From assembly GCA_030685235.1 (NCBI GenBank), contig MU839086.1:124001-188000 (forward strand): 64,000 nt of DNA, in the 5' to 3' direction. The DNA comes from Copromyces sp. CBS 386.78. Lineage: Eukaryota; Ascomycota; Sordariomycetes; Sordariales; Sordariaceae. Made by a program: the position numbers and the translations under genes. How positions within the stretch are numbered: the first letter of the stretch is position 1; every line of letters starts with the position of its first letter. Shown here in pieces: positions 1 to 11,405 of this stretch. The notes beneath the pieces were generated by a model. The model was not told where the DNA came from. It worked only from the letters and a program-made list of their open reading frames with translations, and did not search any database.

Positions 1-285
1 AGATTAATCGGCGTTAAAATTAAGTAATGTAATAATCGAAAGGGTGATTAATTTTTAAAATAGAAAATAAAGACGGGTTGACGATTTAACGAAGCCTAAA
101 TTAAGCGTTAATTTTAAGTCGAATTGGATTTAGCGATACTCGAAACGGAATCGATTGTGGGGTTTAGCGTTGAAGTAATTATTACGATAGTAGGGGACGC
201 GTTTGACGCGATTTTAATAAAGTAAATAGATTTCCTAATCCGTTGAAACGATAAGGATGATGAGGTTTATTCGATTATTGTGTGG
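1..285. repeat. RIP-degraded AT-rich tract at the left edge
   Basis: The first ~285 bp are AT-rich, full of TAA/TTA/ATTA runs and CpG-containing islets, and poor in CpA/TpG, the same texture as the RIPed transposons at the right end of the window. Base composition changes abruptly near 285-300 to ordinary intergenic sequence. This is most likely the end of a mutated repeat lying outside the window. I cannot assign a family because no segment could be matched to elements A, B, C or the LINE. Confidence 0.6.
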
Positions 286-1552
286 GCACCATTGTTAATA
301 CCATAGGCATAACAAGGTAATGCAATTGCGTGCAATCTATAATATATTCTATAATGTGATGCTAAAGTACTGCACAACGTGCATCACGTACTGGCTACAT
401 ATACAGGGCATGGTGTATGGTGCCTGCCTTGCACGTGCATGCTTAGTAAGCGCTAACATATAGGTGCAAGTAGCTGGCAGGATCAGGTCGGTCACTGTGC
501 CTTCGAATGTGTGCAAGTTAACGTCGAGGGCTTTGCTGGTGTATGTTGGCTGACTGGGCTTCTTCCTGGCAGATTTCTGCCATATGCCCTGCACCGAAAG
601 AGGGAAGGCGGTTTGCCAGTTTCGCGAGATTCTACGGTAGTGGGTAGTTACCTCGGGCTGACAGGTGCTTCCAAGACATCGGGCCATACTTGGGTTATCT
701 GCAGGATACCTCCATACATCAAAGTACAACCATGTAGCGCCTAACATATTGAATGGTTTGAAATCGAGAATGAAACAAGCGTTCATTATTCCCCGATTTT
801 ACGTGTTTTTGGGACATTGTTAGCGTATCGATGTGTCTTGTTTCGGGCCACATGGGGCGAGAGGTTCTTCTTCATGCTATGATTGGGAGTTAAAAGTTGG
901 GTTATGTAAGTTACCTTTGCTTCCCTGGCATTTCTCTCCATTTCCCAATCAATCCAGGTCAATCCCATCCCCCTTCCCCCACAAATTCCATCATCCCTCC
1001 CTCCCGTTATCATCCTTCCTGATTGAGGCGGTTGCGGCACATTGACGAAACATCCATCTCAGACGAGGCGTATCCTGGCTTTTCCTCCAGCTTTTCTCTG
1101 ATCAGATCCGGTATTGTTCACAACAAGTTACTTGATCATTTAACCCGTCAGCTGGAATCAATCAACCAAAAAACCGGCCGCGACAGCATCGGGTACCGGA
1201 CGCCAGAAAACCATCACCTCTAAACCCAACGCGCATGTGCCTTTTTGCATGTTAGTGCGAGCATTGCCAACGACTAAAAAGTAGCTCCGCCCATGTCGCA
1301 ATAGCGTTTGTTTGTTGTCAAATGCGGATCCTTCACTCTTAACTCTTCCTCATCCTCTTTCCTCTCTATTTACACAAGGTACCTTCCTTGAACTTTTACA
1401 CACAGCTTCGGCTTGGATAGTCATCTCCAGTATTGCGCTTGAGATTATCGCGCTCGACTACGGAAGGAAACCGGGAGTTGGAAGGTAACTAACACTGGTG
1501 GAACCCGAGGCGGCAACATATCAACACCAGGACTGGGCTGAAGTTGCCCAAC
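286..1552. other. Intergenic / MFS gene upstream region
   Basis: No convincing gene. Short open frames on both strands (for example 349-786 minus) have no recognisable domain. From about 940 to 1470 the plus strand is rich in CT runs, as in Neurospora promoters and 5' leaders, and probably holds the promoter and 5' UTR of the MFS gene that starts at 1553. Confidence 0.5.
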
Positions 1553-3607
1553 ATGGCTACACACAATGGGTTTCCGGATTCGGGAACGGTATCGACTCTG
1601 GGCACCATGGCGGATTCCCCAGGCACGAGTTTAGCCACGGAGCGCCTTCGCGACACTCTCAGGACGAATGGAACCACGGACAATGTCACCGAAACGACGG
1701 GCCTGCTGGGTGCCGATGATGGCCACGATGCTCGTCGCAAGGACAGCTGGGCTGCCCTGAAGGATTTTGAAGGGCTTCCATGGTGGAAGAAACCAGCTGT
1801 ATGGTCCAACATCTCGACTTTGCTCATGATGAGTTGCTAACCTGCAGCACAGGTCTGGTGGCTAGTTGTGCCTTATGCCATGTTCACGTTGGCTTTTGGA
1901 GGTTCGATGGTTCCCAAGATTAATCTGTAGGGTCCCCTCCATGTGAAGCTGTGTCGCTCATCTTGCAGCTTGATGGCATGAGCCGACTCCTGATGCTGAA
2001 GCTGACAAAATCCAGCATCATCACTCTCATCTGTGACCGGTACTTTGCCGATAAATCAGCAGCTGATCCCAGCTTCGTCTTCACACCTGTTATCCACGGC
2101 GGCAACAACCCCCAATGCAACATCCCCGACGTACAGCGCCTAGTCGCAAGCTTCACCTTGTGCATGAGCGTCTTAGTGGGCATCATCAGTGCTTTCAGCG
2201 CACCCAAGCTCGGAGCCCTCTCGGATCGATATGGTCGCACGCGGATGGTGGCCATCTGTTCCATCGGCGGTGTCATTTCCGAGATCACGGTCATCTTGGC
2301 CGGAAAGTACCCCGATACCATCCACTACAGCTGGATTTTGCTCGGCACCTTCTTCGATGGCCTGGCCGGTTCTTTTACCGCCGGCAGTGTCCTCATCCAC
2401 TCGTACGCTAGCGATTGCACGCCCCCCTCCAAGAGAGGCGTTGCCATCGGTTACCTCCACGCATGCCTGTTCACCGGTCTCGCCTTTGGTCCCCTTCTTG
2501 CCGGCTACTTTGTCAAATGGACCGGATCCCTCCTATCCATTTTCTACGTTACCCTGGGTTGCCACATCGTCTTCATCCTGTTCATCTACTTCGTCACGCC
2601 CGAATCACTTTCCCGGAGGCGCCAGCTCCTGGCACGCGAGAAGTACGCCAGGGACCAGGAGGAGCTCGGGGAGGTACCCCGCTGGGCAGCCGTGGTGTCC
2701 AAGTCCGTCCCATTCGGCAAGCACTTCGTATCCGTGCGCAGGGCGAATCCTTTTGCTCCTCTGAAGATTTTGTTTCCATCTGGTCCTCAACACAAACGGC
2801 TGCGTCGCAACCTCATTACGTTGGCACTCATCGATATGTGCATTCTGGGAGCTGCCATGAGCTCCGGCACCATCTTGATCTTGTACACGGAGTTTGTGTT
2901 TGGCTGGGGCAACCTCGAGGCCTCGCGGTTCATGTCCTTGGTCTCGATGGTCCGGATCTTTGTCCTCATTGGCATTTTCCCCGTCATCAACTACGTCTTC
3001 CGCACTCGTCCTGCGGCTCGACGAAGGCGGGAGTCTGGTAACGTGCCGGTTGACGAGAAGAACGTCGGCGCCGACGAATTGGACGTCTGGGTCCTGCGAA
3101 GTGCCCTGATCTCCGATGTTATTGGCATCGGCGGGTACATCTTTGCTCGCACCCAGGAGTGGTTCATCCTGTCGGCCGTCATTGCGGCTTTTGGCGGTCT
3201 CGGGTCGGCATCGATTCAAGCCTCCATGAGCAAGCATGTACCTACTGAGCGGGTGGGACAGCTGCTGGGAGCTGTTGGGCTGCTTCATGCCCTGGCCCGT
3301 GTCTTCTTCCCTATCATCTTCAATGGGCTGTACGCAGCGACCGTGTCGACGTTCCCGCAGGCGTTCTTTGTGTTGCTGTGTTCTATCTTTGCGGCGGCGT
3401 TGATCGCCTCTTTCACTGTTAGACCTCATGGTATGTTGTCCCTTATATGCTTTAACTTGGCCTTGTTTTAGCACCCGCTGACAGGTTTTTATAGTTTTTA
3501 TGGCAGAGGATGATGAGCCGAGACCTTCCTCGGCCGGCTCGGGTCCGGCCCGAAATAGGGAGCGACAGGACTTGCTGGAGGACGATGAGATTATACCCGG
3601 TCAGTAA
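1553..3607 (+). CDS. Major facilitator superfamily (MFS) transporter
   Basis: Proposed model: exons 1553-1798, 1853-1926, 2016-3430 and 3495-3607, giving 615 residues. Introns 1 and 2 have clear branch motifs (TTGCTAAC, GCTGAC) and restore the segment VPKINLIITLICDRYF, which is typical of this family; intron 3 replaces a premature stop with a charged tail ending DDEIIPGQ. The protein has a soluble N-terminus and about 12 membrane segments. The MFS signature A loop, GALSDRYGRTR, is at about residues 173-183, and the central loop is long and basic. The family exports or imports small solutes at the plasma or vacuolar membrane by proton coupling; it resembles fungal tetracycline-resistance/ZIF-like carriers. 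Substrate cannot be told. ATG 1553 (CCAACATGG) is the first good start; an upstream in-frame TTG is unlikely. Confidence 0.85.
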
Positions 3608-4405
3608 AAAGCAAGTGTACCATGCTTAGCCCTTTCAGGGCCATTTTCCCTTTGTCATTTTAGTTGTATGTACGCGTGGATAGATGATACCTCTCAGTTT
3701 GTTTATACTGCTTGGATTCTGTGCATATGGAGGTGGCTTTTTGTTTTTGTTTTTAACACAACCTGAGGGCTACAAATAGTTCTCCTTTCAATGATTCGGT
3801 ACATATGTGTACAAGTTGGTGATAATAGTCGACCTTTATAGACTGGTGTAAGATTAGCCGTTGGGTACCTAGGGAGGACATGGTCAAACTGTACAATCTC
3901 CTCTTGCAGAGATCATCTTCTTGTGTGACAACCCACCATTATTAATAATGGTGGGGGATGACCAGGCAGCTTATGAATAAAGCAACCGTACCTACCTCTA
4001 CGTAAGAAATCAAATTGACGAATGCTGTTCATGGAAGCCGTGACCGGCCCCTGCTTTCGCTGTGAATTGGTTGCTCGAACTGCCCTGACGTCGGAACGTC
4101 ACTGCTGCAAAATCATCCATGCGCCGCGGTCTCCACCGATCACGGACTGTCAAGGCACCGCTGTCAGCGACACTATAGCGGGCCCTAGCTGTAATCTTGT
4201 CTCACCTCACCGCAACACCACTTTCGTACCTCGTCGTCCAACACCCCCAACTGTCGTGGAACCCAAGATTTGACAACCTCCCAACTACCGGAACGTCTTA
4301 CGCCAACTTATAACCAAACCGGCCTTTCAGGCTTCAGAGCATCACTTCTAGCTCACCCTCTCCTCTTTCTTTCTTATATTCACACTGACCTGAGTCGGGC
4401 TGCGC
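3608..4405. other. Intergenic between MFS and HIT genes
   Basis: 3' flank of the MFS gene and promoter of the HIT gene. It holds a 24-bp perfect palindrome at 3932-3955 (listed separately). A short open frame at 4022-4273 has no domain, looks non-coding and probably belongs to the 5' leader region. Confidence 0.5.
3932..3955. repeat. 24-bp perfect palindrome
   Basis: CCCACCATTATT is followed directly by its exact reverse complement AATAATGGTGGG, with no spacer. It lies about 325 bp after the MFS stop and 450 bp before the HIT start, so it could be a binding site for a dimeric regulator, a 3'-end structure, or chance. Nothing else in the window matches it. Confidence 0.8.
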
Positions 4406-5485
4406 ATGAGGCACGTTCCAAGGAACACGGAGGCTTTGCTCCTCAATTTGATCAGAAGATCTGGAAAGACGAATATTGTCCTCGCAAAACAACGGAGACA
4501 ACTTGTTACCCTTCCTATTGCGACCCTTTCACAATCCCGACCCGCCACCCTCACCGGCTCTTCATCAACATCTCCCATCTCGTCACTTCGCTCCAGAGTA
4601 CTTCCCACCGTCAACATCACACCAGCAGGAAAGATGACAATGAGCACCTCCCCCTCCTCCTCAGAGGGCCAAGCAGAAGCCGGCGGCGGCGGCTCCGACA
4701 AGGACATCCACTTCGGCCCCTTCAAAGTAACCAACCAAGTCTTTCTCCGAACCCCTCACTCCTTCGCCCTAGTGAACCTCAAACCTTTGCTGCCAGGCCA
4801 CGTCCTCGTCTGCCCTTTGGCTCCTCACAAGCGGTTAACCGACCTCTCCCCCGCTGAAATCACCGATTTGTTCTCTACTGTGCAAGTGGTGCAGAGGATG
4901 TTGGGACGGTATTACTTTCATGACTGTGAGGAGAGGGATGGTAAGGGGGTTAGTGATAGGAAATTGTTGGAGACAGGCGGCTCCTTCAACATAGCCGTAC
5001 AGGACGGCCCGGAAGCAGGACAGACTGTCGGACATGTTCACGTGCACATCATCCCGCGGATTCGCGATGTGAGCGCCAAGGATGCTAAGACGCCGTCGGA
5101 TGAGTTGTATGAGTGGATGGCGGAGGAGAAGGGGAATGTGGGAGGGGCGTTGTGGGATAGGGATAATGGACATGGTCAGCATGAGCACGGTAACGGTGAT
5201 GGAGGACATCGTCATCTCCAGCACAGTAGTACTTTTGGCCAACTGCAACCAGAGGATGGACAGCAGATAAACGGAAGCGGGAGTGACGTACAGAAGAAAG
5301 AGGTAGAGGCACTTTTGAAAGAGGAGGAGAAGGGGATGGCGGAGCTGCAGGCGAGACCAAAGCCGGGAGGAAGTTTTCCTAGGATTGAGGACGCGGCGAG
5401 GACGGCGAGGGGGATGGAGGAGATGGAGAGGGAGGCGGCGGAGTATAGAAGGGTTTTGGAGGAGATGGGAATATTGAGCGTATAG
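4406..5485 (+). CDS. HIT-domain protein, Fhit/Aph1-like dinucleoside polyphosphate hydrolase
   Basis: Intronless, 359 residues from ATG 4406, or 283 from the in-frame ATG 4634. The HIT domain spans about residues 90-225. It contains FGPFKVTNQVFLRTPHSFALVN, LLPGHVLVCPL and the histidine triad HVHVHI at residues 210-215 (His-phi-His-phi-His), with GQTVGHVHVH matching the Fhit branch. Fhit-type enzymes cleave Ap3A/Ap4A through a covalent histidine-AMP intermediate. The C-terminal ~130 residues are charged (Glu/Lys/Arg-rich, with a His/Gly-rich patch) and probably form a helical tail. The 76 residues before the second ATG are basic and Ser/Thr-rich, resembling a mitochondrial presequence, so two products with different locations are possible. 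The gene is convergent with nit-4. Confidence 0.85.
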   Translation: MRHVPRNTEALLLNLIRRSGKTNIVLAKQRRQLVTLPIATLSQSRPATLTGSSSTSPISSLRSRVLPTVNITPAGKMTMSTSPSSSEGQAEAGGGGSDKDIHFGPFKVTNQVFLRTPHSFALVNLKPLLPGHVLVCPLAPHKRLTDLSPAEITDLFSTVQVVQRMLGRYYFHDCEERDGKGVSDRKLLETGGSFNIAVQDGPEAGQTVGHVHVHIIPRIRDVSAKDAKTPSDELYEWMAEEKGNVGGALWDRDNGHGQHEHGNGDGGHRHLQHSSTFGQLQPEDGQQINGSGSDVQKKEVEALLKEEEKGMAELQARPKPGGSFPRIEDAARTARGMEEMEREAAEYRRVLEEMGILSV

Positions 5486-6264
5486 GCAGTGTGAGGCGAG
5501 GAAGATGGCGTGGTGCGAGTGAGAGTTGTTGAGCTGGCAGAGAGTAGAGTACTGTACTGTACTGTATAGACTACTTAATATTCAGGTTGGAATGGAGGTT
5601 GATTCAAGTAGAAGACGCCACAACTAGAAGGACTCCATCGTAGACCATGTTTGGTTGGCATGCCTTACCCCCGTTCGCGCCTGCCATCCCAAGTCATTCA
5701 TCCCAACTCAGACCGTACATACCTACCTTAGGTAACACGTAATCCAGTCCTTGTATGGTGTATGCATTACGTCCCTCATCGCACCTTCCGTGGCAAGCTG
5801 GTTGGGTTGGATGGCGCAGCGGTCATGGTTGCTTGTTACTCCCCTTCCCTTCCTTCCTGCCCCCGACTCCGTGCACGCTGTGCGTTCGAGCCAGCTGTAA
5901 GTCCACCGTCTTTTTTCTTATGCTCGCTGTATCTTATTGTATGTTATCATCAAACTAAAGTATGAAGCCATACCGACGACTAAGTGAGTGTGAAAAAAAC
6001 TTGGATGTCAGTTGAATTGGCAACTAAGTTCCCTTCTGAAAGTCTTCTGCGATTGTGAGTATATGCAAACTGAGAAACACCCAAGGCATGTAAACAACCC
6101 ATTATGGACAAGTTTTTGTAGCGAAAAAACAATCTTGATAAAATATATCTGTCGCATTTACTTTCTCCAATGGGTATATATGTGTATATATCTTCATCCC
6201 ACTCCACCCGTTCACTCCTTTTTCCTTGATTTCTTCGATTCCAAAACTGTGAGAAAGAACAAAC
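5486..6264. other. Convergent intergenic region (HIT and nit-4 3' ends)
   Basis: Tail-to-tail spacer expected to hold both 3' UTRs and polyadenylation signals. A short GTACT-type microsatellite occurs near 5550-5570. The small open frames here (5755-5965, 6012-6461) are without domains and are not supported. Confidence 0.5.
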
Positions 6265-9200
6265 TCAATCCAACCCAGGTAAATGTCCCAAGCCTTCCAG
6301 ACTGCCCAAACCCTCAAGACCGACCAGATCATCCATCAACCCCGATCCACCCATCGGATCGAACCCTCCTCCTCCACCTCCTACCGTCGCCATTCCCATA
6401 CCCGTTGAATCGACTCCATTCCCTCCTCTTTCTGTCCCGTGATGGAAAGCGAACATGTTAGCATTAGCTTGATGCTGCTGTTGCTGCTGTGTCTGCGCAG
6501 CTAACCCCGTCATGCCACTAGCAGAACCTCCTCCTCCATCTCCTACGTCACCAACAGCAATAGAAGGCGGCCTACTACCAGTGTTTGTAGCCGTTACCGC
6601 TCCACCACCGCCCTCCAAATCCCAACCCTGAAATCCTTGCTGCCAGGTTACGCCGTCCTTCAGGTACCAGTCCTGTCCGTCGATGGCGTAGATCGAGCCG
6701 GGGCTTACGTGTCTTCCGATGCTCTTGTTGTTCCTGTTGTGGTTATTCGCCGTAGTGGCCAGGGTGTTTGCTTGTAGTTGAACTGGAGTAAACGTTTGCG
6801 CCGCCGCCGCCGCCGCAGGATGGTTCACAGTGCTCGTGGTTACTGGGCCGCCAGCGGTGGGATAGTGTTGCTGGTTTTGATGTTGGGAGGGTTGGGATAT
6901 GTTGTTGCTGCTGCCCGGTGAAGAGGTCGGCATACCCCATGCGGTGATGGTGGCGAGGGTGTCGCTCATGGACATAGATGAGGCGCTTACCGGGTGGGTG
7001 AGCAAGTTGTGCTGCTGTTGTTGCTGTTGCTGCTGCTGGTAGTTCATGTGGTTGTGGTGTGGCTGCTGGGGTTGATGTTGTTGGCTTTGTAGGTGGTGAT
7101 GTTGATGATGGTGTTGATGTTGGTGTTGATGAAGCCTGTGGTTTTGGCTTAAGCCAGGCATAGCCTGCATATTTTCATGTTGTTGTGGGATAAGCGGAGC
7201 TGATGACCCAGGCAGGTCGGAGAAGGCGACGAGATCGGGTGACATTCCGGCATCGGATAGACTCTCAGGGGCAAGATGCGGAGGCGTCGGATGGCTACAT
7301 AGCGTAATTGGACTGTACGGTTGGTGTTCCAGTACTGCAGCGGCGGATGCTGAAAGAAGGAGAGACGCTTGGGGGGAGTAAGGTGGTGCTGGCGAGGATG
7401 GAGCGAGGGATGGGGCCGTCCTGTTGGGTGATGGGACCTCGGAAGTGCTGAACATTCCGTACTTTTCGTCTGTCCTTTTCAAAACGACTGCGGCCTCCTC
7501 GGGTAGTTCTACATTCCACTTTCGAGCCAGAACGCTGATAATACCCAATGTTCTCCGCGCACATGGCCAGTCTTCAGCCATCTCCTCCAACTGTTTAACT
7601 CCGTGGGTTATATCTCGCTTTGCGGTCTTTTCTGGCAGGTTAAGCATGTGTATCGTACAGGCGGAGTGTAGCATGTACACGGCAATGTTACATATTTGTC
7701 GGAGGTTATACAGCTTTTTGTAAAGCCGCATGAGTTTGGATATGCTATTGGCGTTGGTTGTGCATATCCTTCGGGGCTGGACCTTTTCGAGTGGCGAGGC
7801 TTCCTTTGTGTACTTCAAAAAGGGTCGGAAGAGATGGATATATTGTAGGTGATAAAACATACTGTCAAGTGGTCAGTAACTCCGCCCAATCTCAGTCAGT
7901 ATTGAAGTAAAAGGCGAAAAACCTACTGCATGAGAATGACATTGGGTAACTGCCCGTCTTTGGGTTCGAATTCCTTTGGCAGCTCCGTCCTCCAGTCCTC
8001 CAGACGCCGATGAAGTTCGCTAAGCTTTTTGAGCTCAGCTGACTTGCCGCTCGACCTTCCAATGTGACTTGGGTGGTAGAAGAATAGTAAGAGATCACTG
8101 CTGATCTCGCAGAGTTTTGACAACTGTAAGCCTATAGCCCGTGTCCGGGATGGCTGCTTGCATGACTGGTCGAAGCCTGCATCGGTATAGGGGGACCACA
8201 GCTCAGAATCTTCGTCTGGAAACACATCATACTTCGGAACGTTATAGGTGTTTTTGGGGAGCTGTGGTAGCCTTCCCAGATAGTTTGACCAGCACTTGTC
8301 AAACAGAAAGCAACCCCAAAAGGTGATCCTCCGCGCATCAACTTCCTTTTCATCCAGCGCTCCAATGTCTAGGTTTAGGCCAATGTCTTGGGCCATTCTG
8401 AAGCTCATGCCGCTGTATACCCAGCCTTTCGCTTCCCGCCCGCAGCCTGCTTCTCGCACTGACATAAGCGCCAAAGCTTGCACGGTAGTGAGCCTTGGTT
8501 TTTCATACTCGTCGTTTTGAACGATCAGTCTCTTGGCCTCGGCGAAGAAGTGGTCACCCTTTGTCCTGCTGTCCCCAGGTATCGCAAAGGCACCGTCGAC
8601 GCTTGTGAAGTGGCAGCCAAGCGCAAGCATGGCATTGACCAACAGCGACGAACAGTAAACTGTGGAGCGTGGTTGACCAACCGGTTTTCCTTTGATGAAA
8701 TCCCGGTAAAACAAACTCCTAGACAGAGTGGTGAAGTAGGGGTAGTGCCAGTTGAAGTACATGTTGATGAGATGAATTATTAGCTGAGGATCCTTGGTAA
8801 CCTCTGTCCAGGTGGTGACTGGATTTTCATCGCAGGTCGACAGGTGAGTTTCAAGCTCTGGTTCTTCAGGGGCATCTGTCGGTTCACCGAGATATATAAG
8901 ATGCGAGGTGCCGCCGATAAACCGGACAGAACCATTTTCGATACGCAGCTCTCCCATCTTGCGGGCCAGGTCCCTCTCGCCTTCAACGGCTTGGTTGGTA
9001 GCATCGTCTCCAAGTTGAGTAGGCTCATCGCTGTAATCGTGGTCGTTGATTGCTGTCATGTTCTTCTCATCCCTGCGGATGGACTCGGCTACTGCGTCAA
9101 GGTCGTCACAGGTACGAATCCTCCTCACAATGTCGGGGACATCTTCCTCGGAAGCGTTCAAAATGGCCTCTATTAGAATCTGCAGCGTGGCGTTCTGGGC

Positions 9201-9509
9201 TTTCATGGTATCGTTCTTCTCCCGGTAGACGCCTTTGCGGCGGTGATCCGAGTTGGGGTCATAGATGCACTCGGTACCGTAGACGCTGGCACAGGCCGCG
9301 CAGCTCGGAAGCGCGCCGTCACACTTGGACTTCCTCCTGCGACAGGCGATGCAGGCCGTGCTTACACATCTTCGCTTTTGGTTGGCAGGGTCAGCGCCTC
9401 GCCTGGACTTCTTCTTGGACGGTAACGAAGCGGCGATGTTGTCGGGGGTGAGTCCGGCTGAGCCTGGCGCATCCTGAGAGGACATCATTCGAACATCCGG
9501 GCTGTTCAT
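6265..9509 (-). CDS. nit-4: Zn(II)2Cys6 nitrate-assimilation transcription activator NIT4 (NirA-type)
   Basis: Two exons, 9509-7927 and 7861-6265, with a 65-bp intron (GTAGGT...TTGACAG) that joins NVILM to HMFYHLQYIHLF; 1059 residues. The Gal4-type zinc cluster has cysteines 53, 56, 63, 70, 73 and 81 (CIACRRRKSKCDG). It is followed by a basic stretch and a fungal transcription-factor middle region (about residues 220-520, with YFNWHYPYFTTLSRSLFYRDF and LLVNAMLALGCHF). The C-terminal third is an activation region: a His/Gln tract at about 769-811, an Ala run, Gly- and Asp-rich ends, and DWYLKDGVTWQQGF near 925, a motif I associate with NirA/NIT4 proteins. NIT4 with NIT2 activates nitrate and nitrite reductase genes when nitrate is present. 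The length is close to the ~1090 residues I recall for N. crassa NIT4. Confidence 0.88.
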
Positions 9510-11405
9510 TTGCCGGTGAGTACTTTAGTAAACCACCAAGTACGAGCCGTGATAGTGGCTCTCGCAAGGGCGCCGACTGTGACAGCAAGTAGGACTCGAC
9601 ACGAACTCGTGACACCTGATACCGTCTGGCTGAACGGGTTCTGCTGTACCAGGGTCAAGTGGGGGGATTGCGGGGAATCGGCGGGAAGTCCCCGGGGTCT
9701 CAGCTCTCAGGGTCCGGTGTTAGACTGAAGACCGTGTACGACTGAAGCAACGGGGAATCTCTCGAACGGTTATCCAGGTCGCAACCCACGGGCTTTGTAT
9801 TCCAACAGTGAAAACGTCTGCGAAGCCCTGTCGAGGTCGGCAACAGAGCTCCACGGCCCTCACCCGAGATCCGCAGCGTGGACGTGGGTCAAGATAGCCC
9901 AACAGAGGCAAGGGAGATCCGGGATGGTCCAGGGTAGGGATTTGGAGAAGGGCAAAGCAAGAACAGTGATGGCGATGAGGGCGGCCGAGTTGGTGAAGAT
10001 GGCTCTTTAGTCTAGCGACTAAGGCTGGGTGAAAAGAGGATAAGAGACCGAAACAAGCGATCAGTGAACGCCGGCGCAAGCAGGACGTTCAAACAAGCAG
10101 ACGGGCGGCTCTGGGAAACTAAAAGGCTGACGGATAAGCCGCTGAGATGTTGCGAATCTCCCGTTCTCCCGTTCTCCCGTTCCCCGTTGTTCGTGAAGTG
10201 GTTGCTGATCAATATAATGGAAGCGAAGTTTGAACTGTGAACAGTGAACCCAAACCCCAAGAAATCTAGACTTTGGACGTCGGCTGGTACGTGCTGTTTC
10301 CGTACGTACCCTACCCAAGCAGTTGATATTTTTTGTGTACGCAGGCATTTGAAGCAGTCGGCTTTACGCTTCGTGGTGGTACTCAAAATAGAGAGACAGA
10401 GCTGCTAAAACTCCATGGAATCGACCGTTCATGTATGAGATAAAAATTGGGCGACAATAAACGACAATTTGTGGTGCGTGGGCAGCTTTATGCTTCTACC
10501 TACCTATTTAGAGGTAGGTGGTTGCTAGTTGTAAATGTCTTCAGTTGTCTTTACGCTGTAATGAGGATGTTAGTTACCTCTAGGTACTTAAGGTACCTCA
10601 GTAATCCAGATCATTGCCCACGCTGAGGTTTTCTCGGCAATACCATTGGTCGAACGGGCGGTACCTTCCAAGTTTCAGAAGGTCTCGAGCACTGTGTGTG
10701 TTTTGTGACTCGCCCCTGCATCTCATTCGTTCCGTCAAACACTACCAGTAGTTCTAGAACTCCATCTTTTACATCATATGCTCACCCCGTCCTGATAGCC
10801 GACTGCGACGTACATAGCTGAGTACCATAGAATTCAAGTATTCAAGTTGATCAACGGCGAATTGTTCTCTGAAACGATATCATAAATGTCCTCGGCGTGA
10901 AAAGCCTAGACCGAAAGCAAATTAGTTACCTCTATTCAGTAAATGATGGCTGTTTTCCCAAAGCGCTCGAGACTGTCTCATTGTCTAACCACGCCATCAA
11001 CTATGACCGCGCCGTTTAGGTATCTGCACATGATCCAATAAGAGAGGTCTTTGAGCTATCAGAGACCGCAACCACCAATTCCTTCAGGGTTCAACAAGCA
11101 TGAGGCTCTGATATGATCAAGTACCTAGTGATCCATATACTCAACTCTCGTCTAGTAGAGCTAATATAATGTAACTTCTAAGACCGCAGCCTTTATACTG
11201 TGTATATATTTGCATGCAATTACCACAGCACGCTATCAACGTCAAGATCGGATGTTGTAGTACGAAATCCCTGCCCTTTTAAGTTTAAAACTAAACACCA
11301 CCCATGTAACGCCGTCCGAATATTTTACAGCCTCAAGAATGATTCATCAGGAACAAGTCATCAGTCTGTACGGCCCAGCACTTGGAGCACACCAACGCCG
11401 GCCTC
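9510..11405. promoter_or_regulatory. nit-4 upstream region
   Basis: A 1.9-kb gene-free stretch between the nit-4 start and the La gene 3' end, so it should carry the nit-4 promoter and 5' UTR and the La 3' UTR. Several GATA cores are visible, for example GATAAG near 10038 and 10133, the core bound by NIT2-type factors, but such cores are frequent by chance. An 8-bp tandem repeat is at 10157-10187. No other gene was recognised. Confidence 0.5.
10157..10187 (+). repeat. Tandem 8-bp repeat TCTCCCGT
   Basis: Three exact copies of TCTCCCGT followed by a partial, altered copy, about 650 bp upstream of the nit-4 start. A short slippage-prone microsatellite; any regulatory role is not shown. Confidence 0.8.

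Noticed and set aside
349..786. 145-codon minus-strand open frame
   Set aside because: No domain, low-complexity DNA with repeated TGCA-type words, no splice or promoter context; probably chance.
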